From positions 1,116,001 through 1,180,000 of the forward strand of contig NZ_RFFM01000002.1 in NCBI RefSeq assembly GCF_003696365.1: 64,000 bases of DNA. The letters are read 5' to 3'. The stretch is from Stutzerimonas zhaodongensis. Its GTDB lineage: Bacteria; Pseudomonadota; Gammaproteobacteria; Pseudomonadales; Pseudomonadaceae. The notes under the pieces were generated by a model, which was not told where the DNA came from, made no database searches, and saw only the letters and a program-made list of their open reading frames with translations. A program made the translations under genes and the position numbers. Of the stretch, positions 1 to 9,486 are shown piece by piece. How positions within the stretch are numbered: position 1 is the first letter of the stretch; each line of letters starts with the position of its first letter.

Positions 1-1051
<1,051 letters not shown>

Positions 1052-1144
1052 CTAAAAAACAGGAACATAAGGGTCTTGCAAAACCCGGCGATAATTAGAG
1101 CACAGCAGTGTTTTGCAAGAGCCCTACTGAGGATACAGAAACAA

Positions 1145-1172
1145 AAAAGCCCCGTCGCATGACAGGGCTTTT
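1145..1172 (-). terminator. Rho-independent terminator after rpmA
   Basis: An eight-base inverted repeat AAAAGCCC / GGGCTTTT with a 12-base loop lies between the rpmA stop and obgE. Read on the minus strand it ends in a run of T. It probably attenuates rather than fully separates rplU-rpmA from obgE. Confidence 0.7.
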
Positions 1173-1187
1173 CCAGCTACGTCGCGA

Positions 1188-1445
1188 TTAGGCTGCGACG
1201 ACGCTCACGTAGCGACGGCCAAAAGCGCCTTTCACTTCGAACTTGATCACGCCTTCCACTTTCGCGAACAGGGTGTGATCCTTACCCATGCCAACGCCGT
1301 AACCGGCATGGAACTGGGTGCCGCGCTGACGCACGATGATGTTGCCGGCCTTGATGACCTGGCCGCCGTACATCTTCACGCCAAGACGTTTGGCTTCTGA
1401 GTCGCGACCGTTGCGGGTAGAACCGCCAGCTTTTTTGTGTGCCAT
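1188..1445 (-). CDS. rpmA: 50S ribosomal protein L27
   Basis: Ribosomal protein of the large subunit whose N-terminus reaches towards the peptidyl-transferase centre. The 85-residue product begins [20 protein letters not shown], the invariant L27 start, and has the family's usual length. It lies 35 bases downstream of rplU on the same strand, so the two are co-transcribed. Nothing is unusual. Confidence 0.98.
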   Translation of the reverse strand: MAHKKAGGSTRNGRDSEAKRLGVKMYGGQVIKAGNIIVRQRGTQFHAGYGVGMGKDHTLFAKVEGVIKFEVKGAFGRRYVSVVAA

Positions 1446-1480
1446 GAGTTCAATACTCCTATAAGGGGATTCAGGCCCGA

Positions 1481-1792
1481 TTAGCCCTGAATGCCGGTGA
1501 TTTTGACCTCAGTGAACCACTGACGGTGGCCCTGACGCTTCATGTGGTGCTTACGACGGCGGAATTTGATGATGGTGACCTTGTCATGACGGCCCTGAGC
1601 GATCACTTCAGCAGTGACCTTGGCACCATCGACCACCGGAGCGCCGATCTTTACATCATCGCCGTTGCCAATCAGCAGAACGCGGTCAAAGGTGACAGCT
1701 TCGCCAGTGGCAACTTCGAGTTTTTCAATCTTGAGGTATTCGCCTTCGGCGACCTTGTATTGCTTGCCGCCGGTAACGATAACTGCGTACAT
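1481..1792 (-). CDS. rplU: 50S ribosomal protein L21
   Basis: Large-subunit ribosomal protein that binds 23S rRNA. The start is set at ATG 1792, giving 103 residues ([20 protein letters not shown]...), the standard L21 length. A longer open frame upstream to 2017 has no homology to the family and overlaps the ispB promoter region, so it is rejected. The [13 protein letters not shown] stretch near the C-terminus is the typical basic RNA-binding segment. It is the first gene of rplU-rpmA(-obgE) and is divergent from ispB. Confidence 0.98.
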   Translation of the reverse strand: MYAVIVTGGKQYKVAEGEYLKIEKLEVATGEAVTFDRVLLIGNGDDVKIGAPVVDGAKVTAEVIAQGRHDKVTIIKFRRRKHHMKRQGHRQWFTEVKITGIQG

Positions 1793-2040
1793 CTGTGTAT
1801 CTCCGTTGATCCTGCTCACCCAGCGCTTAAGTGAAATAGTTGGAGGCTGGCATGGCTGCTCGGGGCCGGATAGGACGCCCTTGCAATTGCGTAAGGCAGG
1901 GAAATGCCCAGGGGGAAAGTTCAGGGTCCGCGATTGTACGCATCCACCCGACCCGGCGCAATAGCCGCCGGGCCTTGCCTTGACACTGCATGACCCGACC
2001 CATAGCATGCCGCGCAATCTCCGAGGAGTACTCGTCCCCG

Positions 2041-3009
2041 ATGCAACCCCAGGCCTTTTACCAAGTAGTGGCTGAAGATTTCGCCGCTGTTGACGGCATT
2101 ATCCGCAACCAGTTGACGTCCCGCGTACCGCTGGTGGAAAAGATCGGGGACTACATTACCTCGGCTGGCGGCAAGCGCCTGCGACCTCTGCTCGTTCTGC
2201 TCAGCGGAAATGCGCTGGGACTCAAAGGTGAGCAGTTGCGCCTGCTCGCCGCCATCATCGAATTCCTGCATACCTCGACCCTGCTTCACGATGACGTGGT
2301 CGACATGTCCGGCATGCGTCGCGGTCGCTCCACGGCCAACGCCCTTTGGGGCAACGCTCCCAGCGTGCTGGTTGGCGACTTTCTTTACGCACGCTCGTTC
2401 GAAATGATGGTGGACCTGGATTCGATGCCAGTCATGCGCATCATTTCCCAAGCAACTCGAGTGATCGCTGAAGGCGAAGTGCTCCAACTGTCGAAGGTAC
2501 GAGACGCCAGCACAACCGAAGAAATCTATATGGAAGTTATCCGTGGCAAGACGGCCATGCTCTTCGAGGCGTCTACCCACAGCGCTGCCACCCTGGCAGG
2601 TGCCAACGACGACCAACGCGAAGCGCTGCGTAACTTCGGAGATTACCTGGGCATAGCCTTCCAGCTGGTTGACGACCTGCTCGATTATCAGGGCGATGCG
2701 GAAACACTGGGTAAGAATGTCGGCGACGACCTCGCAGAAGGCAAGCCGACACTGCCGCTGATCTACACCATGCGTGAAGGTACGGCAGAGCAAGCCGCGC
2801 TGGTGCGTCAGGCGATCCAGAAAGGCGGAATAGAGGATCTCGAGAAAATTCGCACGGCTGTAGAAGCATGCGGTGCGCTGGAATATACCGCTCGCATGGC
2901 GCGCGACTATGCCGATCGTGCGATTGCCTGTCTCGAACACATCCCGGCCAGTCCCTATCGCGATGCGCTGGTTGAACTGAGCCGTTTCGCTGTAGCCCGC
3001 ACTCACTAA
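2041..3009 (+). CDS. ispB: Octaprenyl/polyprenyl diphosphate synthase
   Basis: Trans-prenyltransferase that elongates farnesyl diphosphate to the side chain of ubiquinone. The start at ATG 2041 gives 322 residues ([18 protein letters not shown]...), the family length; an upstream in-frame ATG at 1990 has no supporting similarity. Both Asp-rich motifs are visible: the first as [15 protein letters not shown] near residue 82-96 and the second as QLVDDLLDY near residue 208-216. GGKRLRP near residue 41 binds the diphosphate. It is divergent from rplU, as in other Pseudomonas genomes. Confidence 0.96.
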   Translation: MQPQAFYQVVAEDFAAVDGIIRNQLTSRVPLVEKIGDYITSAGGKRLRPLLVLLSGNALGLKGEQLRLLAAIIEFLHTSTLLHDDVVDMSGMRRGRSTANALWGNAPSVLVGDFLYARSFEMMVDLDSMPVMRIISQATRVIAEGEVLQLSKVRDASTTEEIYMEVIRGKTAMLFEASTHSAATLAGANDDQREALRNFGDYLGIAFQLVDDLLDYQGDAETLGKNVGDDLAEGKPTLPLIYTMREGTAEQAALVRQAIQKGGIEDLEKIRTAVEACGALEYTARMARDYADRAIACLEHIPASPYRDALVELSRFAVARTH

Positions 3010-3106
3010 GTTCAAGCCAATAAGGGCGACGCTGCGCGCCCTCCTCCTCACACCTCCACATGTGCCTGCAAGATCGCCGCTGATCCGTTGCAAGAATCTT
3101 TGCGCT

Positions 3107-3139
3107 TGCATGTTTGCGAATAGCAATTATTCTCATTAA
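3107..3139 (+). promoter_or_regulatory. Putative promoter overlapped by a Fur box
   Basis: Bases 3119-3137, AATAGCAATTATTCTCATT, read on the other strand as AATGAGAATAATTGCTATT, an A/T-rich imperfect inverted repeat of the Fur-box type (NATWAT hexamers). A possible -35 TTGCAT (3107-3112) and -10 TATTCT separated by 16 bases are overlapped by it. This is a motif reading by eye; no matrix was run. Confidence 0.55.
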
Positions 3140-3160
3140 GGAAATCAACTGGAGGTGCAC

Positions 3161-3388
3161 ATGACTTATCTGATCGATGCCTGGCTGGATCGGCCGCAGC
3201 CATACTTGCGGATACTCGACCGTAATACCGGAGCGGTATGCATCTCACTGGATGGTGACGCTCTTGACGAATTACGAGACCTGGGCGACCTGGATCTGCA
3301 TGAGTTGAGTACCAGCGAACCCTGTGTACTCAAGGAACAGGTACGCAACCTGTTCCTTTTCTCTTATGCCCGGGCGTTGCGCCCGTAG
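3161..3388 (+). CDS. Small conserved protein of the PA4570 type, function unknown
   Basis: A 75-residue protein beginning MTYLIDAWLDRPQPYLRILD. ATG 3161 is chosen over GTG 3155 because GGAGG (3151-3155) lies six bases before it. It is an acidic, soluble protein with alternating Asp/Leu in its middle and a hydrophobic end (VRNLFLFSYARAL). Its place between ispB and fklB matches the PA4570 locus of P. aeruginosa, which as far as I recall is iron-repressed. A Fur-box-like sequence overlaps the promoter and a terminator-like hairpin lies inside the 3' end of the gene. No biochemical function can be assigned. Confidence 0.8.
   Translation: MTYLIDAWLDRPQPYLRILDRNTGAVCISLDGDALDELRDLGDLDLHELSTSEPCVLKEQVRNLFLFSYARALRP
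3333..3361 (+). terminator. Perfect 10-bp hairpin with T-rich tail inside the small gene's 3' end
   Basis: AGGAACAGGT (3333-3342) and ACCTGTTCCT (3348-3357) form a perfect 10-bp stem with a five-base loop, followed by TTTCTCTT. It looks like an intrinsic terminator yet lies inside the coding frame, about ten codons before the stop. Confidence 0.55.
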
Positions 3389-3393
3389 CTCGA

Positions 3394-4011
3394 TCAGAGA
3401 ACGGCGAGCAGCTCGACGTCAAAGACCAGCACGCTGTGTGGAGGAATACTGCCAACACCCTGCGCCCCGTAGGCCAGCTCGCTTGGGACATAAAGACGCC
3501 ATTTGCTGCCTACGCCCATGAGCTGCAGCGCCTCGGTCCATCCGGCAATCACGCCCCCAACCGGGAACTCGGCGGGCTGGCCACGCTGGTAGGAGCTATC
3601 GAAGACGGTGCCATCGATCAAAGTGCCGTGGTAGTGCGTGCGGACCTGGTCGTCAGCGGTCGGCTTGGCGCCTTCGCCAGAAGCGAGAACCTCATACTGC
3701 AGGCCTGATGGCAATGTAGTGACGCCTTCACGCTTTGCGTTGTCGGCCAGGAAGGCTTTGCCCTCGCCTGCAGCCGCTTCGGCTTTGCGCTGCGCCTCGG
3801 TCTGCATGCGCTCACGGATGACAGCAAAACTGGCGTTCAGATGCTCCGGGCTAACCCGACTTTCAGCACCAGCGAACGCATCACGAATGCCGGCAATGAC
3901 CGCATCAAGGCTGATACCCGGTGGCGGATTCTCACGCAATTGATCACCCAACTGGCGGCCGATACCGTAACTCACGCGTGTTTCGTCGGTTGAAAGATTC
4001 AGATCGGTCAT
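3394..4011 (-). CDS. fklB: FKBP-type peptidyl-prolyl cis-trans isomerase
   Basis: FklB/FkpA-type prolyl isomerase that helps protein folding. The 205 residues comprise an N-terminal helical dimerisation domain (about 1-95: SYGIGRQLGDQL...) and a C-terminal FKBP domain (about 100-205) with VRTHYHGTLIDGTVFDSS, GVIAGWTEALQLM and a final VFDVELL. No signal peptide is seen, so it is cytoplasmic, like FklB. GGAG lies eight bases before ATG 4011. It is convergent with the small gene at 3161, only five bases apart. Confidence 0.94.
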   Translation of the reverse strand: MTDLNLSTDETRVSYGIGRQLGDQLRENPPPGISLDAVIAGIRDAFAGAESRVSPEHLNASFAVIRERMQTEAQRKAEAAAGEGKAFLADNAKREGVTTLPSGLQYEVLASGEGAKPTADDQVRTHYHGTLIDGTVFDSSYQRGQPAEFPVGGVIAGWTEALQLMGVGSKWRLYVPSELAYGAQGVGSIPPHSVLVFDVELLAVL

Positions 4012-4106
4012 GCATCGGCTCCGCTGGAAAAAAGGGCGGACAGCCTAGCACAGCAATAACGGACTGACCGACTCACGCCGCAGCCGTCCTTCGATCCAGG
4101 CACGCG

Positions 4107-4412
4107 CTACCAGGCGGAGCGCAGGCTGATCGGCACGCGCAACGGCTCACGAATGCCCCTTGGAAGACCACACATCTCGTCGTAAGCCGAGCTATGTACA
4201 AGATAAAAAGGAACGATCGGCATTTCGCTGAGCAGATCGCGGGCATGCTCAACGGAGCGCAAGTGGAAGACCTTACTGCGCTCATCGCGTAGCAGATGGG
4301 TTTCGCCACTGGAGCGGACGCTCAATAGGTAGAAGCCGCCCTCGATAGAAATCAGGTCAAGTGCCTCGACTCGCTGCGCCTGGACATTTTCCAGCAGTGT
4401 CTGCAGATTCAT
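4107..4412 (-). CDS. DUF6482-like conserved hypothetical protein
   Basis: A 101-residue protein starting MNLQTLLENVQAQRVEALDL. ATG 4412 is preceded by AGGAG at good distance; an in-frame GTG at 4421 would overlap that site and is rejected. The sequence has no membrane segment or signal peptide and ends in a basic tail (REPLRVPISLRSAW). Similar small proteins lie beside fklB in Pseudomonas (PA4573-like). Function is unknown; the family name is from memory and is less certain than the gene itself. Confidence 0.75.
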   Translation of the reverse strand: MNLQTLLENVQAQRVEALDLISIEGGFYLLSVRSSGETHLLRDERSKVFHLRSVEHARDLLSEMPIVPFYLVHSSAYDEMCGLPRGIREPLRVPISLRSAW

Positions 4413-4500
4413 GACGGCCACTCCTGTACAAATAACATTAGCTTGTACAACAGCGAAAACGCGATCACAACCTGCAATTTGGTCTAGCGCATATGGAGTT

Positions 4501-4989
4501 TCAATGCTTGGTCAGCTTGTCCAGGTAGCCCATGGCGAACGCTGAAAAGACGAACGTAAGGTGAATGATCACATACCACATCAACTGTTCGCTCTCGAGC
4601 TGCTGGGCATCCATGAACATGCGCAGAAGATGAATCGAAGAGATCGCGACGATGGATGCAGCGACTTTCATCTTGAGCGAGCCGGAATCCATCTTACCCA
4701 GCCAGTCCAGCTTTTCCTTGCCCTCATCTACGTTCAGTTGTGATACGAAGTTCTCGTACCCTGACAGCATGACCATTACCAGCAGGCCGCCCACAAGCGC
4801 CATGTCGATCAATGACAGCAATTTGAGGATGAGGTCGGCCTCGCTGAGCGAAAGGATGGCCGGAAGGATGTGCCAGATCTCTTGAAAGAATTTGATGGCA
4901 AGCGCCAAGAGCGCGAATGCCAGACCAAAGTAGATAGGCGCCAGCAGCCAACGGGCGGCGTACATGGTGTTTTCGATCAAGCGTTCCAT
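4501..4989 (-). CDS. UPF0114/YqhA-family inner-membrane protein
   Basis: A 162-residue integral membrane protein with about four hydrophobic segments (roughly residues 15-35, 60-80, 108-127 and 135-155). It begins [20 protein letters not shown], the conserved opening of UPF0114, and holds the family's central [20 protein letters not shown] and soluble loop [18 protein letters not shown]. The family's role is not established. It is transcribed in the same direction as its neighbours. Confidence 0.9.
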   Translation of the reverse strand: MERLIENTMYAARWLLAPIYFGLAFALLALAIKFFQEIWHILPAILSLSEADLILKLLSLIDMALVGGLLVMVMLSGYENFVSQLNVDEGKEKLDWLGKMDSGSLKMKVAASIVAISSIHLLRMFMDAQQLESEQLMWYVIIHLTFVFSAFAMGYLDKLTKH

Positions 4990-5080
4990 CTGTTCTCACT
5001 AAAGGGGCAGAAAACCGGCATGCGAGTATACGCAGCGCTACGAGGTCTTCAATAAGGCACGCTCGCAGAGTCGTTCGAGC

Positions 5081-5089
5081 TGTGGATAA
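5081..5089 (-). other. Perfect DnaA box
   Basis: TGTGGATAA here is the reverse complement of TTATCCACA, the bacterial DnaA box. It lies about 460 bases from the triple cluster at 5550-5583, on the other side of one small gene. Confidence 0.5.
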
Positions 5090-5153
5090 CACTCGCAACA
5101 GTCGGCCCTGACTTCAGTAAATCAGCACTCCGCACTGGCTATAACTATGGCAA

Positions 5154-5489
5154 TTACGGGTTGGCACCCCAGCCAGTCAGATAGCGGGCCTGGTTTGCAT
5201 TCACCTTGCGCAGCTCAGCTTGCATATGAAGCTGCCAGATCGAAGGTGAGTCGGATTGAGCGTAACCCTGGCCAAAGAGATTGTCGGCGATAGCTTTGAG
5301 GACTTTCTCAGCCTCGCGAGGCCCGTGGAATGGGCCTTGCGCCTTGATTGCCGTAGGTTGGCCGTCGGAGAGACCCGCAGCGCATAACAGAGTCCACAAC
5401 CCGTTACCGCCGGACAGCGGCCGGATGATGCACTCGATACGGGTGACCAGGCCAAGGCATTGGCGATTCAGACACAGAGTTTGCTGCAT
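5154..5489 (-). CDS. Conserved hypothetical protein (PA4575-like)
   Basis: A 111-residue soluble protein beginning MQQTLCLNRQCLGLVTRIEC. GAGG lies nine bases before ATG 5489. The N-terminal half contains two CxxxxxC-like pairs (residues 5/11 and 20) and a hydrophobic strand LWTLLCAAGL. The centre (PFHGPREAEKVLKAIADNLF) looks helical. The position beside the Lon-family gene is the same as that of PA4575 in P. aeruginosa. No function is known. DnaA boxes flank it on both sides. Confidence 0.7.
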   Translation of the reverse strand: MQQTLCLNRQCLGLVTRIECIIRPLSGGNGLWTLLCAAGLSDGQPTAIKAQGPFHGPREAEKVLKAIADNLFGQGYAQSDSPSIWQLHMQAELRKVNANQARYLTGWGANP

Positions 5490-5549
5490 GTTGGCGATCC
5501 TCGCGCTCAGTTGCGACCGCCATCCTGGCGAATGGGCGGGTCAACCCGT

Positions 5550-5583
5550 TTACCCACAAGCTTGTGGATAACCATGTGGATAG
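5550..5583. other. Cluster of three DnaA boxes
   Basis: TTACCCACA (5550-5558, one mismatch, plus orientation), TGTGGATAA (5563-5571, perfect, minus orientation) and TGTGGATAG (5575-5583, one mismatch, minus orientation) sit within 34 bases between the Lon-like gene's stop and the start of the gene at 5489. A short palindrome AGAGAGTTGAACTCTCT follows at 5582-5598. Confidence 0.55.
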
Positions 5584-5659
5584 AGAGTTGAACTCTCTTC
5601 CATTGCAGACCCGCGACATGCCGTATCGTTCCGTCCGTTAGCAACCAGTTGCCTGTCCG

Positions 5660-8104
5660 CTACTGAGCGGTGCCACCCTGCGCCGCTGCCAACACCTCTT
5701 CGGGTGAAGCCGCATCACTTTTGTGATCATCCTCCAGTTCGATCTCGGCGATATCGCGCAAGCGCTCGACCACTCGGGCGTTAACGCTGCCTTTCGGGAA
5801 CTGGCCATCCTTGTCTGCAGCGCCCACCGGCTCACCCACCAGAAGCGAGAGCGCCTCGTCGACATGGCGCACGGCATAGATGTGGAAGCGCTCCTGCCGC
5901 ACCGCCTCAAGCACGCGGTCATCGAGCATCAAGGTGGCGACGTTCGCGAACGGAATGATCGCCCCTTGATCTCCGGTCAAACCACGCGCCTCGCAAAGCC
6001 GGAAGAAGCCCTCGATCTTTTCGTTGACACCTCCGACTGCCTGCACCTCACCGAACTGGTTGATCGAGCCGGTGATCGCGAAGCACTGCTTGAGAGGTGT
6101 ACGGGAAATCGCAGAGATCAACGCGCAGCATTCGCCCAGCGAGGCACTGTCGCCGTCGACGTAACCGTAGGACTGCTCCAACGCAATGCTGGCCGAAATT
6201 TCCAGCGGGAATTCCTGCGCATAGCGACTGCCGAGAAAACCGGTCAGGATCATCACACCCTTGGAGTGAATGGGCTGCCCCAGGTTGACCTCGCGCTCGA
6301 TGTCGACGATGCCCGAGCCGCCGGGGTAGACGGTTGCGGAAATCCGTGCCGGCATACCGAACGCCGAATCGCCCACTTCCAGAACGGTCAGGCCGTTGCA
6401 CTTGCCAATGGCAGCGCCTTCGCTATCGATCAGAATAACGCCGGCAAGAATGTCTTCGAGGATGCGGGCCGAGACTCGCCCCGTGCGCGTGGCCTTGGCC
6501 TTCAACGCGCGCTCGATGTGGCCGACATCCGTTACTTCGTCCTTGGCCAGCTGACGAATGAAGTCCGCCTCGCTGACCAGCTGGAACAGGTCACCGATTC
6601 GCGCTGACAGACGTCCCTGATGCTCGGCGAGGCGAGCACTGTAGGTCGCCAGCCGCGCCACCGCCGCAGCGGTGAGCGGCGCCATGCCCTCCTCCGAGGT
6701 ACGCGTCTTCATCAGTTGCGCGAATTGCTCGAGGCTGTCCTCAGCCAGCGGGATGTCCTCGTCGAAATCCACCAGGACGCGGAACATCTCCTGAAAGTCC
6801 GGATCGAGGTCCTGCAGGGTGTAATAGAGCTGGCGTGAACCGATGATTACCACCTTCACGTTCAGCGGAATGACGGCAGGATTCAAGGTCACCGTTGCCA
6901 GACGGCCGAGTTCGGCCAATGGCGATTCCATCTTCAGCTTGCGCGACTGCAGCGCGCGCTTGAGCGCTTCCCACACGAAGGGCTCGCTGAGCATCTTCTC
7001 CGCTTCGAGCATCAGAAATCCGCCATTGGCACGATGCAAAGCACCCGGACGCAACTGGCGATAACTGGTGTAGAGCGCTCCCTGGTCGGTGCTGTACTCA
7101 ATACGGCCGAACAGGTTGTCGTAGGTCGGATGCGGCTCGAAGACCACAGGCGCGCCGCCATCGAGCGGATGGCCGACCACAAGGCTTGGGCTGTACTGTT
7201 CTTCGAGGAGCTGGCGGGTTTGGGCGTCGGGACGGTTTTCGTCCACCAGCTGTTCCACCACGGTTTTCAGCAGATTCACCTGCACCGCCTGCAGGTAGGC
7301 CTCGATGCCCGCGTTCTCGGCGTACTTCTCCGACAGCGGTGCCAACAGAGGTTGCAGCGCCTGGCTGATGGTCTCGTCGTTGAGCTGACGCAGCTGATTG
7401 CTCGACTCGCGCTTCCACTGCGGCAGGCTGGCAAGCCCTTCGTTCAGGTGGACTTCCAGCGCGGAGATGTCTTCGTGATAACGCTCACGCTCCGCTTCTG
7501 GCAGCTGGGCGAACTCCGCCTCGTCCATCGACTTACCATCCTTCATTGGTGTGAAGGCGATGTTGCTGCTGTCGCGGTAAAGGGCGATTTCCTTTTCCAG
7601 CGCCAGTTTTTCGATGACATCCAGCGCCTTGTCGTAACGCTGGTTGAATGCGCGGTCGATGGCGCTCTTCTTCTGCTGGAAGCTAGGGTGCTCGAAAACC
7701 GCCGGAAAGGTTGCCATCAGGTTGTCGATCAGCTGACCGATATCGGCAATGAACTCGGCCGCTCCGCCCTCAGGCAGCTCCACCACACGTGGCTCACGCG
7801 GCTCATCGAAATTGTTTACGTAAAGCCAGTCCGAGGGCGTATCCAGGCGCTTGCCCTCGGCCCTTAGATAACGTCGCACGAATGAAAACCGCCCGGTACC
7901 CGGCTCGCCCATCACATAAACGTTGTAACCAGGACGCGGCATTGCCACGCCAAACTGCAATGCCTCAACTGCTCGCTCCTGCCCGAGCACGCCAAGGAAG
8001 GGCTCCAGCTCATCGGTGGTTTTGAAGGCGAACTGGCTGGGTTCGAAGGGACGGGTCAGCGCATCGGGCGCCAGGCGCAGGCCGGCAGCGACAGTTTCGG
8101 GCAT
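5660..8104 (-). CDS. Lon-family ATP-dependent protease (AAA_32 type)
   Basis: An 814-residue cytoplasmic serine protease related to Lon but with a different N-terminal part. ATG 8104 (MPETVAAGLRLAPDALTR) has AAGGA just upstream; the longer frame to 8254 lacks similarity. The P-loop region reads MGEPGTGRFS at about residue 72, with Arg in place of the usual Lys, and a helical insertion (about 120-270) follows. The C-terminal S16 protease domain contains DGDSASLGE with the catalytic Ser near 651 and NEKIEGF with the catalytic Lys near 694, a spacing of about 43 as in E. coli Lon. Equivalent to PA4576 by position. Substrates are unknown. Confidence 0.9.
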   Translation of the reverse strand: MPETVAAGLRLAPDALTRPFEPSQFAFKTTDELEPFLGVLGQERAVEALQFGVAMPRPGYNVYVMGEPGTGRFSFVRRYLRAEGKRLDTPSDWLYVNNFDEPREPRVVELPEGGAAEFIADIGQLIDNLMATFPAVFEHPSFQQKKSAIDRAFNQRYDKALDVIEKLALEKEIALYRDSSNIAFTPMKDGKSMDEAEFAQLPEAERERYHEDISALEVHLNEGLASLPQWKRESSNQLRQLNDETISQALQPLLAPLSEKYAENAGIEAYLQAVQVNLLKTVVEQLVDENRPDAQTRQLLEEQYSPSLVVGHPLDGGAPVVFEPHPTYDNLFGRIEYSTDQGALYTSYRQLRPGALHRANGGFLMLEAEKMLSEPFVWEALKRALQSRKLKMESPLAELGRLATVTLNPAVIPLNVKVVIIGSRQLYYTLQDLDPDFQEMFRVLVDFDEDIPLAEDSLEQFAQLMKTRTSEEGMAPLTAAAVARLATYSARLAEHQGRLSARIGDLFQLVSEADFIRQLAKDEVTDVGHIERALKAKATRTGRVSARILEDILAGVILIDSEGAAIGKCNGLTVLEVGDSAFGMPARISATVYPGGSGIVDIEREVNLGQPIHSKGVMILTGFLGSRYAQEFPLEISASIALEQSYGYVDGDSASLGECCALISAISRTPLKQCFAITGSINQFGEVQAVGGVNEKIEGFFRLCEARGLTGDQGAIIPFANVATLMLDDRVLEAVRQERFHIYAVRHVDEALSLLVGEPVGAADKDGQFPKGSVNARVVERLRDIAEIELEDDHKSDAASPEEVLAAAQGGTAQ

Positions 8105-8281
8105 TTGAAATCCTTGCTGGAGTGGCCGATTGGCCACGATTGATGCCGCCATTCTGGCGATGCCCATGCGCGGCTGCAAGGCCAGGCCAATGGCCCACCG
8201 CGGTTGCGCCCGCTGCCTGCCGCTCACAAAGGGACAGCGGCAAAGGTGCGACATCCCTGCCTACCGCCCCAGACCACTGCC

Positions 8282-8295
8282 TTGATTCAAATCAA
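8282..8295 (+). promoter_or_regulatory. ANR/FNR box upstream of cytochrome c peroxidase
   Basis: TTGATTCAAATCAA matches the FNR/ANR consensus TTGAT-N4-ATCAA at every fixed position. It lies 57 bases before ATG 8353, a position suitable for activation of the peroxidase gene at low oxygen. Confidence 0.85.
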
Positions 8296-8352
8296 CTCCT
8301 TCAAGCCGTGAAAGCGCTTTCTTGGGTCGCCAACATAAAAAAGGATTCCGTG

Positions 8353-9384
8353 ATGCGCCCTTCTCTTTCCGTCCTGATCAGCGGACTGATGCTGATGACC
8401 CAAGTGGCAGCTGCCGATGACTTGCGTGACCGCGCCAATGCCATATTCAAGCCGATCCCCGACAAGGTCACCGAAGTCCGAGGTAAAGCCGTCAGCGCCG
8501 AGCAAGCGCAATTAGGGCATAAGCTCTGGTTCGATCCCCGGCTGTCGCGCAGTCATGTCATCAGTTGCAACACCTGCCACAACCTCAGCCTGGGAGGCGG
8601 TGACAACGTCACGACCTCGATCGGCCATGGCTGGCAGAAAGGCCCGCGCAACTCGCCCACGGTGTTGAACGCGGTATTCAACGCTGCGCAATTCTGGGAC
8701 GGCCGCGCTGAAGACCTGCAGGCTCAAGCGAAGGGACCGGTGCAAGCGGGTGTTGAAATGAACAACACGCCGGAGCGCGTCGTCGCTACGCTAAAAAGCA
8801 TCCCGGAATACGCCAGCGAGTTCAAAAAAGCCTTTCCTGGCGAACAGGATCCAGTCAGCTTCGACAACATGGCCTATGCCCTCGAGGCTTTCGAGGTCAG
8901 TCTGACCACCCCTGATTCGCCATTCGACCGCTATCTCAAAGGTGACGACAAGGCGCTCGACGCCAAGCAGAAAGAGGGTCTGGCCCTTTTCATGGATACC
9001 GGCTGCTCCGCCTGCCACAGCGGCGTTAACGTTGGCGGCCAGGGCTATTTCCCGTTCGGGGTAATCAAGAAGCCGGGCGCCGAGATTCTGCCTAGTGGGG
9101 ATAAGGGGCGCTTCACCGTGACCAATACAGCTTCGGATGAATACGTGTTCCGCGCAGCACCACTGCGCAACGTAGCGCTGACGCCCCCCTACTTTCACAG
9201 CGGCGAGGTCTGGGACCTGGAACAAGCCGTCGCAATCATGGGAGACAGTCAGCTTGGGCGCACCCTCAAGGAAGATGAGGCCGGTGCAATCGCAGCCTTC
9301 TTGCGCAGCCTAACGGGCAGGCAACCGCAGGTGACCTATCCGGTACTACCCGCCAGCACACCCGACACCCCTCGGCCTGAATAA
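8353..9384 (+). CDS. ccpR: Dihaem cytochrome c peroxidase
   Basis: Periplasmic dihaem peroxidase reducing hydrogen peroxide with electrons from small c-type cytochromes or azurin. ATG 8353 follows AAGGA and starts a signal peptide (MRPSLSVLISGLMLMTQVAA, cleavage about 20-21); the 343-residue length fits the family. Two haem-binding motifs are visible: CNTCH near residue 72 (peroxidatic haem) and CSACH near 218 (electron-entry haem). HGWQKGPRNSPTVLNA and a late PYFHSGEVWDLEQAV are typical family segments. The perfect ANR box upstream suggests oxygen-limited expression. Position matches PA4587 relative to the Lon-like gene. Confidence 0.95.
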   Translation: MRPSLSVLISGLMLMTQVAAADDLRDRANAIFKPIPDKVTEVRGKAVSAEQAQLGHKLWFDPRLSRSHVISCNTCHNLSLGGGDNVTTSIGHGWQKGPRNSPTVLNAVFNAAQFWDGRAEDLQAQAKGPVQAGVEMNNTPERVVATLKSIPEYASEFKKAFPGEQDPVSFDNMAYALEAFEVSLTTPDSPFDRYLKGDDKALDAKQKEGLALFMDTGCSACHSGVNVGGQGYFPFGVIKKPGAEILPSGDKGRFTVTNTASDEYVFRAAPLRNVALTPPYFHSGEVWDLEQAVAIMGDSQLGRTLKEDEAGAIAAFLRSLTGRQPQVTYPVLPASTPDTPRPE

Positions 9385-9400
9385 GCTTGACGTCCAGCCT

Positions 9401-9415
9401 GCGGCCTTAGGCCGC
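9401..9415 (+). terminator. Hairpin after the peroxidase gene
   Basis: GCGGCC (9401-9406), TTA loop and GGCCGC (9410-9415) form a short strong stem 16 bases after the stop, followed by GGGTTT. The weak T tract makes termination only moderately likely. Confidence 0.45.
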
Positions 9416-9486
9416 GGGTTTGAGCCTCGACGCTCATACCCTCCTGAACTAGCCTCCGGTTACATGCACCAAAATGGTGAACACCG

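Noticed and set aside
1481-2017. Extended 178-residue version of rplU
   Set aside because: L21 proteins are about 103 residues and the extension overlaps the divergent ispB promoter.
5723-6607. 294-codon plus-strand frame opposite the Lon-like gene
   Set aside because: Antisense shadow of the protease gene, His/Arg/Leu-rich composition typical of reverse-complement reading.
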